64,000 bases of DNA, from NCBI RefSeq assembly GCF_900116255.1, contig NZ_FPAI01000006.1, forward strand, positions 62,001-126,000, given 5' to 3'. Origin of the DNA: Halolactibacillus miurensis. GTDB lineage: Bacteria; Bacillota; Bacilli; Bacillales; Amphibacillaceae. Below are positions 18,391-27,322 of the stretch, in pieces. The notes under the pieces are model-generated. The model searched no databases. It had not been told where the DNA came from and saw nothing but the letters and a program-made list of their open reading frames with translations. The first letter of the stretch is position 1; every line of letters starts with the position of its first letter. Made by a program: the position numbers and the translations under genes.

Positions 18391-18424
18391 ATGAGCACAA
18401 AGCTTGGTTTAGCTCTGTGCTCAT
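18391..18424. terminator. Bidirectional terminator, YhjD-like gene / antiporter
   Basis: A 14-bp stem (ATGAGCACAAAGCT with AGCTCTGTGCTCAT, one mismatch) with a 6-nt loop lies between convergent genes and overlaps the antiporter stop. Confidence 0.8.
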
Positions 18425-19608
18425 GATCTCTTGAGTAATTTTTTTGCAAGTGGAGCGACCGTAAGACTTTGAATAATGAGCGAGAACAACACAACCATGA
18501 AGCTAATCCCTACAATATTATCAATCACTGTACCAGTGTTAGCTTTCGCATGAAGCGTAAGAATTAAGAAGACAGACATAGAACCCTTAAGTCCTGACCA
18601 GGTGATAAGCAAGTTATATTGAAGATTATGTGTGTCTAATAGACTGGTCATCACATATATGACAATAAATCGAACAATAATAGTCAATATAAAAACAACA
18701 CTAGCGAAGGCGACAAAAGACCCACGTAAATATTCCGTCACTTCAATCCCTATGACCAAAAATAGTATAGCTAGTAAAGATAATTCAACAATCTCCCAAA
18801 AACCATCAAGTTGACTACGGAAGTGATCTTCTTTTTCGGTTTGGCCAAATGCATATGAAATCATCATACCGCTTGAAACAACAGCCAAAACACCGGAAAA
18901 CCCAAAATGTTCTGCCACAATGAATGACCCATAAGCGAGCACAATGCTAAGCATTAACTGATAGTGAGGATGATGTGAATAATGAATAATATTAACCACT
19001 ATCCATCCAAAAATCACCCCGATTAGAATACCACCAGCAAATACAAAGAAAAAGTCCGCAAAAAATGAAGCAAAGCTTACACTATTTGGTTGTTGATAAA
19101 GTGTTAAGAGTGACGTAAACACAACAACAGATGTTCCATCATTTAACATCGACTCACCTTCAACCGTATGAGCTAAATCTTCGTCCCCGGTTGCTTGTTT
19201 AATAATCGAGACTACGGATACCGGATCTGTCGGTGTCAAGATCGATGCCAATAGTAACGAAGCTGTCAACGGTAGAGAAAAAAACAGTAAACCTATCCCA
19301 TAAATTGCTCCGCCCAATAGTAACATCATCAGTAACAGACCAACAGTTGCTAAGCCGAGAATTAATTTTCGATTTTTAAGAAATCCTTCTATCGGAAATT
19401 GATAGGCGGAAATGAATAGCAACGGCGGAATAAATATGTTGTAAATAATAGCTTCTGTTACTTCTATATTAGAAAAGTAAGTGACTAACGATAAACCCAT
19501 GCCCATAAGTACTAGAATCGCCGGCACGGGAAAGTTATCTTGTTTTTTATCGATACTGAAAACAAGATAGCCGATAAATAACAGTATAATAATGTGACTA
19601 ACAGTCAT
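18421..19608 (-). CDS. CPA1-family Na+(K+)/H+ antiporter (NhaP type)
   Basis: A 395-residue cation:proton antiporter with about twelve predicted helices. The ion-site signatures are present: LTPTDPVSVVSI (around residues 121-135) and the adjacent Asn-Asp pair in GESMLNDGTSVVVF that binds the cation and carries protons. The short C-terminus lacks TrkA-N or other regulatory domains. It works at the cytoplasmic membrane in pH and Na+ homeostasis, and Na+ versus K+ preference cannot be read. ATG 19608 follows GGAGGGAGG. It is the second antiporter in the window and unrelated to the YuiF-like one. Confidence 0.88.
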   Translation of the reverse strand: MTVSHIIILLFIGYLVFSIDKKQDNFPVPAILVLMGMGLSLVTYFSNIEVTEAIIYNIFIPPLLFISAYQFPIEGFLKNRKLILGLATVGLLLMMLLLGGAIYGIGLLFFSLPLTASLLLASILTPTDPVSVVSIIKQATGDEDLAHTVEGESMLNDGTSVVVFTSLLTLYQQPNSVSFASFFADFFFVFAGGILIGVIFGWIVVNIIHYSHHPHYQLMLSIVLAYGSFIVAEHFGFSGVLAVVSSGMMISYAFGQTEKEDHFRSQLDGFWEIVELSLLAILFLVIGIEVTEYLRGSFVAFASVVFILTIIVRFIVIYVMTSLLDTHNLQYNLLITWSGLKGSMSVFLILTLHAKANTGTVIDNIVGISFMVVLFSLIIQSLTVAPLAKKLLKRS

Positions 19609-19661
19609 ATTTATTCCTCCCTCCTATCCAATTATTCCCCAATATACAAAAGAGAAAACAA

Positions 19662-19699
19662 AAAGCCACAAATCTTGTGATCACAAGCTTTATGGCTTT
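19662..19699 (-). terminator. Terminator of comK
   Basis: A 38-bp near-perfect palindrome (arms beginning AAAGCCACAAATC and ending TTTATGGCTTT) is followed on the minus strand by a T run, 65 bp after the comK stop. Confidence 0.75.
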
Positions 19700-19763
19700 C
19701 CTGATGGATATAAAAAATTTCATAGAACACAACTTCTATTGCTGCTATCAGGTTTAATCTCAT

Positions 19764-20312
19764 TCATACATAAGGCGTATCTTTGTATACCCCAAATACT
19801 TTAAGAATATTTTCTAATACTTGCTTTTGTTGACCTTTTTTCAGATGTTCAGATAAGATATATCGGTATTGAGCTGTTCTGAAAACTTGATTATTCATGA
19901 CCCCTTTAGAGGTTGGAACATAAAGTTCAAAGCCATTTCGGAATTGCAATTTAGAGCCACCAAAATCAGCTCCGAAGATTTTTCTTATGTGTGAATGTGA
20001 AAACCAAGAACAAGATGAGCTAGATGGGGATTCATTAGGAAAGAAAAACATGTTGTGGATCGAACTAACGGCAATAGGTGCTTTACTATTAAAATCACAT
20101 AATATTTTAGCGCCGTCCATTCTTGATATCATTTTTTCACCATAATTTTCACAAGCTTCATTCACAAGGTGATGTGGAGATTCTTCAATGAGGAGAGTCG
20201 AGGATTCTTTTTCGTCGTAAACGAGTGTCTGCCATTCACCGTCTACTTCAGTGGGAATTAACGCCATTGTAGTATCTGACAGTTGATACGTTGTTCTTTT
20301 CTCAAAATCCAA
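19764..20312 (-). CDS. comK: Competence transcription factor ComK
   Basis: A 182-residue ComK. The conserved core ILCDFNSKAPIAVSSIHNMF, FFPNESPSSSSCSWFSHSHI and the RNGFELYVPTSKGVMNNQ region are all recognisable, and the length is near the 192 residues of B. subtilis. ComK activates DNA-uptake and recombination genes, including addAB in B. subtilis, and it is normally autoregulated and degraded through MecA/ClpCP. The start is TTG at 20312 with AAAGGGTG six bases upstream. I found no convincing pair of AAAAN5TTTT boxes upstream. It is monocistronic with its own terminator. Whether the strain is transformable cannot be judged here. Confidence 0.92.
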   Translation of the reverse strand: MDFEKRTTYQLSDTTMALIPTEVDGEWQTLVYDEKESSTLLIEESPHHLVNEACENYGEKMISRMDGAKILCDFNSKAPIAVSSIHNMFFFPNESPSSSSCSWFSHSHIRKIFGADFGGSKLQFRNGFELYVPTSKGVMNNQVFRTAQYRYILSEHLKKGQQKQVLENILKVFGVYKDTPYV

Positions 20313-20444
20313 TTAAAACACCCTTTCATAATATATTTAGTAAAAATTACTATTAATTAGAATTATACATAATACACAGTGAAAAGCAACAAAATTCTGA
20401 AAAAAACAACAATATATCCAGTACAAATGTAAGCGTTTTTTTGA

Positions 20445-20450
20445 TATAAT
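20445..20450 (+). promoter_or_regulatory. Extended -10 promoter element of the DUF3939-like gene
   Basis: TATAAT preceded by TGA (TGnTATAAT form), 35 bp before the chosen start, with no clear -35. Just upstream, TGTAAGCGTTTTTT matches the cre consensus at 12 of 14 positions, which may be chance. Confidence 0.5.
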
Positions 20451-20485
20451 GAATATAAAGTAAGAAATGGAAGGTGGCGAAAGCT

Positions 20486-20938
20486 TTGTGGCGTCTCTTT
20501 AAAAAGAAAAGAAAAAAAACATACCCTGTTAAAGATGTATCCCTACATGAATTAAAACAAGCCATTAGACAATATATGAATGAGCTCCCAGATCACGTTC
20601 CGCTTAGTATGCTAATAAATGAGGATTTGACTATTAACTATCATGAACTGGCTCCTTACCTAAATGCCATTCCAATACAAACATATTACATGTCTAAAGA
20701 GACCTATGACATATTTGATGAAACCCAAAGGCATCTCGCTGAGGATTTGGATTACACTCAACGTGCTGTTGATCAATATATCGATTTAACCAGTGAATTG
20801 CCAGTCATCCATGGTGATCCGTATTTAAAAGTAAGCTACCACAAATTAATGAAGCGTGGTTTAATCACTTACCGGCCTCCACACGAATTTTTTATTGATC
20901 CTAAAGATCACTTAATCAATCTTAAAAAACCAAAGTAG
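20486..20938 (+). CDS. Conserved Bacillaceae protein of unknown function (DUF3939-like)
   Basis: A 150-residue soluble protein that starts WRLFKKKRKK (basic N-terminus) and continues VSLHELKQAIRQYMNELP and IPIQTYYMSKETYDIFDE. I recall this pattern from an uncharacterised Bacillus family, probably DUF3939. No catalytic motif, membrane helix or signal peptide is seen. TTG 20486 is preferred because GGAAGGTGG lies about eight bases upstream. The GTG at 20474 sits inside that site. It is divergent from comK, where B. subtilis carries an unrelated small gene, and converges on lplJ with a shared terminator. Confidence 0.6.
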   Translation: MWRLFKKKRKKTYPVKDVSLHELKQAIRQYMNELPDHVPLSMLINEDLTINYHELAPYLNAIPIQTYYMSKETYDIFDETQRHLAEDLDYTQRAVDQYIDLTSELPVIHGDPYLKVSYHKLMKRGLITYRPPHEFFIDPKDHLINLKKPK

Positions 20939-20969
20939 GTAGCCTATTAGTTCTTTTGGCTACCTACTT
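20933..20969. terminator. Bidirectional terminator between the DUF3939-like gene and lplJ
   Basis: Perfect 12-bp arms AAGTAGGTAGCC and GGCTACCTACTT lie between the convergent stops and overlap the first stop codon. Confidence 0.82.
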
Positions 20970-20973
20970 AATT

Positions 20974-21969
20974 TTAATAGATTAATTCAATTAAATCTTC
21001 CTTAGAAATTTTACCTAGATAATGTGGCACATCAATTTCATCAAGTGCTTTTTCAATAGCTTCCTTTTGATAACGTGTATCGATTAATGCTTCCTCTATT
21101 ACTGTAACATCGCCAACGCCGAAAAAGTCACCATAGATTTTACAACTCTTAATTTGTCCTTTAGAAACATCCATTCGAACATCAACTAACCCCGCTGGGA
21201 ACTTATGTGATTTACGAATATCAAACTTAGGCGACTTTCCAAAGTTCCAATCCCAATTCTGATAACGAGCTTTAGATATTTCATGAATTTTTTCCCAATC
21301 TTCATCCGTTAACTTATACTTTGGTACATCCTTAAGATCATCAACATCAAACAAATGTTGCAATAGGTGCGTTTTAAATTCTTCCATTGTCATGTCACGA
21401 TCAAGGAACTCTGCAATATTCGCCACACGGCTGCGGATCGACTTAATTCCTTTAGATTTAATTTTCTCTTCACTTACATTAAGTGCTGCGACAACATTTT
21501 CAATCTCTGAGTTAAACATAAGTGTTCCATGACTAAACATGCGACCTTTTGTCGTAAACTGAGCATTACCTGAAATTTTACGCCCACCTACGACTAAATC
21601 ATTTCGTCCACTTAGTTCAGCCGGTACATCTAAATCATGTAGAGCTTTAACAACGGGCTCCGTAAACTTCTGAAAGTTATGAAAGCTTTCACCGTCATCT
21701 TTAGTAATAAAACTAAAGTTTAAATTACCTTCATCATGATAGACAGCCCCGCCACCAGATAAGCGACGTACAACTTTAATGTTATTTTCGTCGACATACT
21801 TTGTATTGATTTCTTCTATAGAGTTTTGATTTCGACCTATAATAATAGATGGCTTATTAATATAGAAGAGCAAGTATGTATCCTTCTCCCCAAAGTTATT
21901 TAATACATACTCTTCAATCGCCAAGTTGATGTACGGATCCGTGATACCTTCATTATCTATAAATTTCAC
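20974..21969 (-). CDS. lplJ: Lipoate-protein ligase LplJ
   Basis: A 331-residue LplA-family ligase that activates free lipoate with ATP and attaches it to E2 and GcvH lysines. Signatures are VVRRLSGGGAVYHDEGNLNFSF (about residues 68-90, RRxSGGGAVYHD), GRKISGNAQF and the C-terminal accessory domain (LRDVPKYKLTDEDW-like region). The GTG start at 21969 follows GGGGGAAATAAT. In B. subtilis lplJ (yhfJ) lies beside yhfI as here, and both genes run the same way with about 70 bp between them. Confidence 0.94.
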   Translation of the reverse strand: MKFIDNEGITDPYINLAIEEYVLNNFGEKDTYLLFYINKPSIIIGRNQNSIEEINTKYVDENNIKVVRRLSGGGAVYHDEGNLNFSFITKDDGESFHNFQKFTEPVVKALHDLDVPAELSGRNDLVVGGRKISGNAQFTTKGRMFSHGTLMFNSEIENVVAALNVSEEKIKSKGIKSIRSRVANIAEFLDRDMTMEEFKTHLLQHLFDVDDLKDVPKYKLTDEDWEKIHEISKARYQNWDWNFGKSPKFDIRKSHKFPAGLVDVRMDVSKGQIKSCKIYGDFFGVGDVTVIEEALIDTRYQKEAIEKALDEIDVPHYLGKISKEDLIELIY

Positions 21970-22038
21970 ATTATTTCCCCCTAAATACTATATTTCATTT
22001 TAATTCATCACCTATATTAAAAGAAATGATTGTAAATA

Positions 22039-22773
22039 TCAACCAAGATGAAAGGTTAATCCTGACTTAGCCAGCTGAGTATTTCCCCGGAAATACTTTT
22101 CTGCTTCTGATACTAACTCGCTTCTATCACCAAAGTGTGGATGGTGCGATAAGACAAGTTGTTTAACATGCGCTTTTTCGGCAATCATTGCACATTCCTT
22201 ACTGTTCATATGACCTGCTTTTGACCCGTCTTGTCCCTCATAAAAATTACAATCTGTAATTAGTAAATCTGCATCATCACTAAACGAAATCAAACCTTCT
22301 TTATAGCTAGAGTCAGCTGTAAAGACAAAGGTGCTCTCTCTATCAGATATACGCATCGCAAAGCAAGTAACCGGATGATCTGTTTCGAAGAAACTAATCG
22401 TAAAAGGTCCTAGCTCAAGTGGAACGATAGGATCATAGGTATGCCCTTTTGTAAAATTATGAGTCAGGCGGAAAAACTGGTCTTGGTCAAATGCGTGACC
22501 ATAAATTGGCAATGATTTTTCTTGCTGTCTAATACCATTTTGTACAAGCATATGATATTGTAATACCCCGATATCTGCGATGTGATCATTATGATAATGC
22601 GTTAGTATAACGGCATCTAAATCATATGGATCAACATATTTAGGTAACTGACTCAGCGCCCCACTGCCACAATCAAGTAATAATTTAAAACCATCTTTTT
22701 CAATAAGGTAACTAGATGTCGCTTCATTTTCTTCTGGATAAGCTCCCCAAAAACCTACGACTGTTACTTTCAT
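22039..22773 (-). CDS. yhfI: Metallo-beta-lactamase-fold hydrolase YhfI
   Basis: A 244-residue MBL-fold protein. The zinc ligands are visible: HYHNDHIADIG (HxHxDH), the Asp in TADSSYKEG and the final His in LVLSHHPHFGD. Start and length match YhfI of B. subtilis, which resembles RNase Z/phosphodiesterase-like members (NCGSGALSQL-type loop LLDCGSGALS). The substrate is unknown. ATG 22773 has AAAGGGGAA upstream. Adjacent to lplJ in the order known from B. subtilis. Confidence 0.88.
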   Translation of the reverse strand: MKVTVVGFWGAYPEENEATSSYLIEKDGFKLLLDCGSGALSQLPKYVDPYDLDAVILTHYHNDHIADIGVLQYHMLVQNGIRQQEKSLPIYGHAFDQDQFFRLTHNFTKGHTYDPIVPLELGPFTISFFETDHPVTCFAMRISDRESTFVFTADSSYKEGLISFSDDADLLITDCNFYEGQDGSKAGHMNSKECAMIAEKAHVKQLVLSHHPHFGDRSELVSEAEKYFRGNTQLAKSGLTFHLG

Positions 22774-22814
22774 AAATCATTCCCCTTTCTTATACAATTG
22801 AATTTACTGAATCA

Positions 22815-25043
22815 TTAATCAAATAACGACAACATCGCTGGATTTGATAATGTTCCCGCTTGATTCGTCAAAGGATTAATTGGTTCGACATAGTAACGGG
22901 TCATTTGTAAAATAGATGGCTGTCTAATCGTATAAGAGCCTTCACCAGCTGTTTTACCAATGAGTTTTTTACCATCTTCAGTGACTTCATAAACATGATA
23001 AATAATGCGTTCGTCTGAAGGTGTTGACCACGTTAGTTCTGCTCTAAATAAATTAAATCCACCTAAGCTAAAGGAAGCGTTTAAATCAGTGATTTCTGGC
23101 AATGTGATAGGCGCCGGCAAATCCTCTACCCCACTTGGACGATCAAAGGCATGCTTTATATTATCCATTTGGTTAATATCTGACAGCAGCGCTTTTGTTA
23201 GATGAACGGCCTGAGAACTGCCTTTTGTTAAATAATGCTCCTCATCACTCTGATCAAAACCTATCCAAGTAGAGATTGTAAATTCGGGTGTTAATCCAAC
23301 AAACCAGGCATCTTTGGTCGCGCCTTCTACAGAGTCATGCTGCGTTGATCCTGTTTTTCCTGCTAAAGCTCCTGAGTAGTCATAGCGACTAGCCGTGCCA
23401 TCCGTCACAACTCTTTCAAGCATATTTAACGTATACCACGCTGACTGTTTTTCAAACACCCGCGCCTCTTCTCCTTCTGCTGAAGTCATCTCTACACCGT
23501 TACGATCAGAGATAGACATCACGGCCGAGCTATCACGATAAATCCCTTCATTCAAATACGTATTATACGCTGTTGCCATCTGAATCGGTGTATATCCACT
23601 TGATAAACCACCTAAGGCAATAGCTAATCCATCATCTTTCGTGGATAAGTTAAGCTGATCCAAATAACTTTTTCCTGTATCAATACCTATATCGTTTAAT
23701 AACGACACGGCCGTCGTATTTTTAGATTCGGCTAAAGCATCTACTAATGGTATATCCCCAACATATTCATTATTGGCATTTCTCACGATATACCCATTAA
23801 AATCTTTTTGTTCATCAGTTAACAATGTATAGGGATGATATCCATTTTCTAAAGCAGGTGTATACACGGCTAGCGGTTTAATGGTTGAACCAGGTTGATG
23901 CTTAGTGAGTGCTTGGTGGTGACTTTGACCTATCGTATAATGACGGCCACCAATAACTGCTTTTAAACCAGCCGTTTCTTTATCCACAATGACAACACTT
24001 GCCTCTACCTCATCATTTGATGCTTCGTAATAATTAGACTGATTCACATGCTCGTAAGCTTTCTTTTGCATCAATGGGTCCATGTGGACGGTGACACGAT
24101 AACCACCACGCTGTAATTCATCCCGAGTAATATTATACGTTGATTCAATTTCTTGAATAACCACCTCAAGGTAATCATCAATATAAGCAGGTGCCGCTTC
24201 AGGTTGAGGCGTCACACCTAGTCCTTGACCTTGAAGTTGGAGTAACTCCTCTGTTTCTAAATAGCCGACTCGATGCATTTGGTTTAACACCACATTACGT
24301 CTTGCTACAGCATTCTCTTCACTTATATATGGCGAATAAATATTAGGACCCTTAATCATACCTGCAAGTAGTGCACCTTCTGTAACGGTTAGGTCACTCA
24401 CAGATTTACTAAAGAAATATTGACTAGCTGTTTCAATTCCGTACACACCATGGGCAAAATACAGTTGGTTCAAATACAATTCTAAAATGTCGTTCTTACT
24501 GTAATTCCGCTCCAAATACATCGAAGCCATCACTTCTTTTGTTTTACGCATCCATGATTGATCATTCGTTAAGAATAAATTTTTACTCAACTGTTGCGTA
24601 ATGGTACTGGCCCCTTCGACTTTATCTAGTGCAACAATATCTTTATAAACCGCCCGTAAGACGGACCTAAAATCAACACCCGCATGGGAATAAAAACGCT
24701 CATCTTCTGTCGCAATGAAAGCCGTTAATACATGGTCTGGTACATCTGATAACGGTGTTAATAAACGATTTTCAGTATATAATCTACCCGCATATGTTCC
24801 GTCTTCTGTGACAACGGTCGTCGTTGCGGGCAACACCATCTCTTTCTCATCGACAATCAATCCCCCACCATAAATGATGAAGAAAAAGCCGATGCTACTT
24901 AATAAGATCACTGACGCGATACTAAGTGTAAGATATTTAAGCCAGCGGTGCTTTGATAAAGACTGCCACCCTTTATTAAAACCGTTCCTTATATAATTTT
25001 TCATTTGAATCATGAATCGTTTAACTTCTTGACTGTTTCTCAT
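22815..25043 (-). CDS. pbpF: Class A penicillin-binding protein (PbpF-like)
   Basis: A 742-residue bifunctional peptidoglycan synthase. A short cytoplasmic tail and one membrane helix (residues about 38-58) precede the GT51 glycosyltransferase (ATEDERFYSHAGVDFRS, with the catalytic Glu, and GASTITQQLSKN). The transpeptidase follows, with active-site Ser in PGSTIKP, the SxN box near ESKNTTA and KTGST. A C-terminal fibronectin-type-III-like segment (about residues 650-742) follows the catalytic domain. PBP1a/2c-type enzymes polymerise and cross-link cell wall. Position near lplJ/yhfI and ecs favours PbpF over PbpG, but the exact orthologue is an inference. Confidence 0.88.
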   Translation of the reverse strand: MRNSQEVKRFMIQMKNYIRNGFNKGWQSLSKHRWLKYLTLSIASVILLSSIGFFFIIYGGGLIVDEKEMVLPATTTVVTEDGTYAGRLYTENRLLTPLSDVPDHVLTAFIATEDERFYSHAGVDFRSVLRAVYKDIVALDKVEGASTITQQLSKNLFLTNDQSWMRKTKEVMASMYLERNYSKNDILELYLNQLYFAHGVYGIETASQYFFSKSVSDLTVTEGALLAGMIKGPNIYSPYISEENAVARRNVVLNQMHRVGYLETEELLQLQGQGLGVTPQPEAAPAYIDDYLEVVIQEIESTYNITRDELQRGGYRVTVHMDPLMQKKAYEHVNQSNYYEASNDEVEASVVIVDKETAGLKAVIGGRHYTIGQSHHQALTKHQPGSTIKPLAVYTPALENGYHPYTLLTDEQKDFNGYIVRNANNEYVGDIPLVDALAESKNTTAVSLLNDIGIDTGKSYLDQLNLSTKDDGLAIALGGLSSGYTPIQMATAYNTYLNEGIYRDSSAVMSISDRNGVEMTSAEGEEARVFEKQSAWYTLNMLERVVTDGTASRYDYSGALAGKTGSTQHDSVEGATKDAWFVGLTPEFTISTWIGFDQSDEEHYLTKGSSQAVHLTKALLSDINQMDNIKHAFDRPSGVEDLPAPITLPEITDLNASFSLGGFNLFRAELTWSTPSDERIIYHVYEVTEDGKKLIGKTAGEGSYTIRQPSILQMTRYYVEPINPLTNQAGTLSNPAMLSLFD

Positions 25044-25127
25044 GGTGTCGCTCCTTATCGCTTTCTTTGACGCTACTATCGATTATATTATACCAATGTC
25101 AAAGACGAAAGCAGAACGGCCTAATCA

Positions 25128-25874
25128 TTAGGCTTGAATAATTCGAATAGAACCTGATGTTAAACGGATATCAAGCTTTAATTTATGTGTAGACTGATTA
25201 TAATCATCTGTCTCATAAACCATTTCTTTATTAATGCCTTCTGTTTTTTGTTGGAACAACAAAATTTCTCCTGCCTTTACTTCTGCATACAAATTAACGG
25301 CTAATGTATCAGGTAATATAATCACGATCTCTCCTGCTAAACCATTCAAGGTAAAAGGTGTTTCACCTTCGTCAAGAATCGCATCAGTAAAATCAAATGA
25401 CTGTTGCCCAAATAAATTAGACCGATGCGTCGGCTTCACATGCCACTGTCCAGTTTGCTGATTCTCCCCAATAGAATACTTCACTTGATTTGGTCTTTGT
25501 CTTTGTTGCTTAGCTTTTCGTTTCCACATTTTTTCTTTTACTTTAGCCGTCACACCAAGTAAAGATAAGCCAATAAAGATGAGAATCAGTGGCCATAAAT
25601 CAAACACATCATCAAATTCAAAGTCAATGATGTTTTGTTGACCCAGTAAAACAAGCGCACCGTAAACCGCGAGGAAAACGCCGGTAAATAGACCACTAAA
25701 TCCTTGCAAACCTTTGATAAATAAGTAGAGACCTACCAGCAATAAAAATCCCGCTAAAAGATACGGAAACACATCATCAAGATTGAACGTATACACATCA
25801 AGATTCTCTAATAACAATACGCCACCAAATAAAATAATCATAAGTGCCATGACTGTTTTTAATACGTTTGACAT
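25128..25874 (-). CDS. LiaF-like membrane protein
   Basis: A 248-residue protein with about four hydrophobic segments in the first 110 residues (LMIILFGGVLLLENLDVY and others), a basic linker (KEKMWKRKAKQQRQR), and a soluble beta-helical C-terminus ending LDIRLTSGSIRIIQA, the layout of LiaF/DUF2154. LiaF negatively controls the LiaRS cell-envelope two-component system, but no LiaR or LiaS is beside it here. I start at ATG 25874; the in-frame GTG at 25883 has no better ribosome-binding site. It is divergent from the M20 amidohydrolase, 84 bp upstream of a class A PBP that it may share transcription with. Confidence 0.78.
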   Translation of the reverse strand: MSNVLKTVMALMIILFGGVLLLENLDVYTFNLDDVFPYLLAGFLLLVGLYLFIKGLQGFSGLFTGVFLAVYGALVLLGQQNIIDFEFDDVFDLWPLILIFIGLSLLGVTAKVKEKMWKRKAKQQRQRPNQVKYSIGENQQTGQWHVKPTHRSNLFGQQSFDFTDAILDEGETPFTLNGLAGEIVIILPDTLAVNLYAEVKAGEILLFQQKTEGINKEMVYETDDYNQSTHKLKLDIRLTSGSIRIIQA

Positions 25875-25985
25875 TTCCTTCACCCATTTCTTTTTATAAT
25901 ACCTGCTTTCTTCATTATAAATGAAACCGATACGAATGAAAAACAATACCTGAAGTGGATCATACATCATAATAATGAGTTATGT

Positions 25986-25991
25986 TATAAT
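25986..25991 (+). promoter_or_regulatory. Extended -10 promoter of the M20 amidohydrolase
   Basis: TATAAT preceded by TGT (TGnTATAAT), 29 bp before the chosen ATG. There is no good -35, as is usual for extended -10 promoters. Confidence 0.55.
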
Positions 25992-26019
25992 GGCAAAAAC
26001 ATATATGAGGATGAGTAAA

Positions 26020-27180
26020 ATGACAATAAATAATTATGTGTCGGACACAGACTATAACGAAATGATTAACATCAGACGTTACTTACATCAACATCCAGAA
26101 TTATCATTTCATGAAGCAAAAACAGCCGATTATATTTGTCACTACTATGACCAGTTAGGCATCGACTATAAACGACATATCGGAGGCCATGGGATCGTTG
26201 CGACAATTAAAGGAACAAAGCCGGGTAAAACGATTGCCTTAAGAGCTGATTTTGATGCTTTACCGATTCAAGATCAAAAAGACACCCCCTACAAATCAAC
26301 TGTCCCCGGTGTGATGCATGCCTGCGGTCATGATGGTCATACTGCGACACTGCTTGTCACGGCAAAAATCTTGCATCAACAAAAACAGGGTTTATCGGGT
26401 AACGTTGTGTTGATTCATCAACCCGCTGAAGAGGTTGCACCGGGAGGTGCGGCGCCAATGATTAAAGACGGCGCACTTGAAGGGGTGGATTATGTTTTTG
26501 GGACACACCTTTGGGCAAGCTTACCGGTTGGGACAATTCACACAACAACGGGGGACTTTATGGCAGGTGCTGACCGCTTTACAATTGAGGTCAATGGCGT
26601 AGGTGGTCACGGGGCGATGCCACATGACACCAAAGATGCTGTCGTAATTGCGAGTGCCCTCGTCAGTGAATGCCAAACGATTGTCAGTCGCCGGATTGAT
26701 CCGTTAGATACAGCGGTTTTAAGTATTGGTAAATTTGAAGCTGGGGACGCGTTTAATATCATTGCTGGAAAAGCGACGCTAGAAGGCACTGTCCGAACAT
26801 TTTCTCCGGAAGTTCAAACACAAATCATTCAAGAAATGACAGCGATTATTGAATCATTTGAATCACGTTATGGTATTACGATTGATTTTGATTATATGAA
26901 AGGTTACCCGCCGGTTGTTAATCATGAAGCTGAAGCTAAGCGTGTCATTGATATTGCTAAAGAAATACCAGGTGTAACAGATGCTTCTTTCACTCGTCCA
27001 TCGATGACAGGTGAAGACTTTAGTTATTACTTATTAGAAAAACCAGGCGCTTTTTTCTTCACGGGCGCAAGAACAGACGGTCCATTTTATCCCCATCACC
27101 ATCCAAAGTTTGATTTTAATGAACAAGCGATGAGAATTGCTAGTAACACTTTCCTTGCTATTATCGCATCGTTTAATTAG
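26020..27180 (+). CDS. M20-family amidohydrolase (YhaA-like)
   Basis: A 386-residue M20D metallopeptidase/amidohydrolase. Metal-binding motifs are seen: MHACGHDGH near residue 100, PAEEVAPGG, the bridging Glu, and HLWASLPVG with the inserted dimerisation domain after GDFMAGADRF. This family hydrolyses N-acyl amino acids, hippurate, indole-acetyl amino acids or N-acetyl-diaminopimelate, and the substrate is not determined. ATG 26020 is chosen over upstream ATGs because GAGG precedes it by nine bases. In B. subtilis yhaA is next to the ecs locus, as here. The gene ends at a strong terminator. Confidence 0.88.
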   Translation: MTINNYVSDTDYNEMINIRRYLHQHPELSFHEAKTADYICHYYDQLGIDYKRHIGGHGIVATIKGTKPGKTIALRADFDALPIQDQKDTPYKSTVPGVMHACGHDGHTATLLVTAKILHQQKQGLSGNVVLIHQPAEEVAPGGAAPMIKDGALEGVDYVFGTHLWASLPVGTIHTTTGDFMAGADRFTIEVNGVGGHGAMPHDTKDAVVIASALVSECQTIVSRRIDPLDTAVLSIGKFEAGDAFNIIAGKATLEGTVRTFSPEVQTQIIQEMTAIIESFESRYGITIDFDYMKGYPPVVNHEAEAKRVIDIAKEIPGVTDASFTRPSMTGEDFSYYLLEKPGAFFFTGARTDGPFYPHHHPKFDFNEQAMRIASNTFLAIIASFN

Positions 27181-27189
27181 CAGACAAAA

Positions 27190-27237
27190 AACCAACAATA
27201 ATGATGACACATAAAAAAGTCAGCATTATTGTTGGTT
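27190..27237 (+). terminator. Terminator of the M20 amidohydrolase
   Basis: A long stem (AACCAACAATAATG with CATTATTGTTGGTT, extended by TGAC/GTCA after a bulge) is followed on the plus strand by AAGTTTTTT. Confidence 0.88.
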
Positions 27238-27322
27238 AAGTTTTTTAAAATTTCAAATGATTGATGATCACATACTTAGCATTAGCTATCTCATTCTATC
27301 AATCACCGTTTATATTATTAGA

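Noticed and set aside
20301-20420. ComK boxes upstream of comK
   Set aside because: The DNA is A/T-rich and AAAA/TTTT runs occur, but no pair with the AAAAN5TTTT form at a standard spacing is present.
27258-27305. 8-bp inverted repeat TGATTGAT/ATCAATCA as terminator of the secreted orphan gene
   Set aside because: The loop is 32 bases and no T run follows on the minus strand, so it is only a weak candidate.
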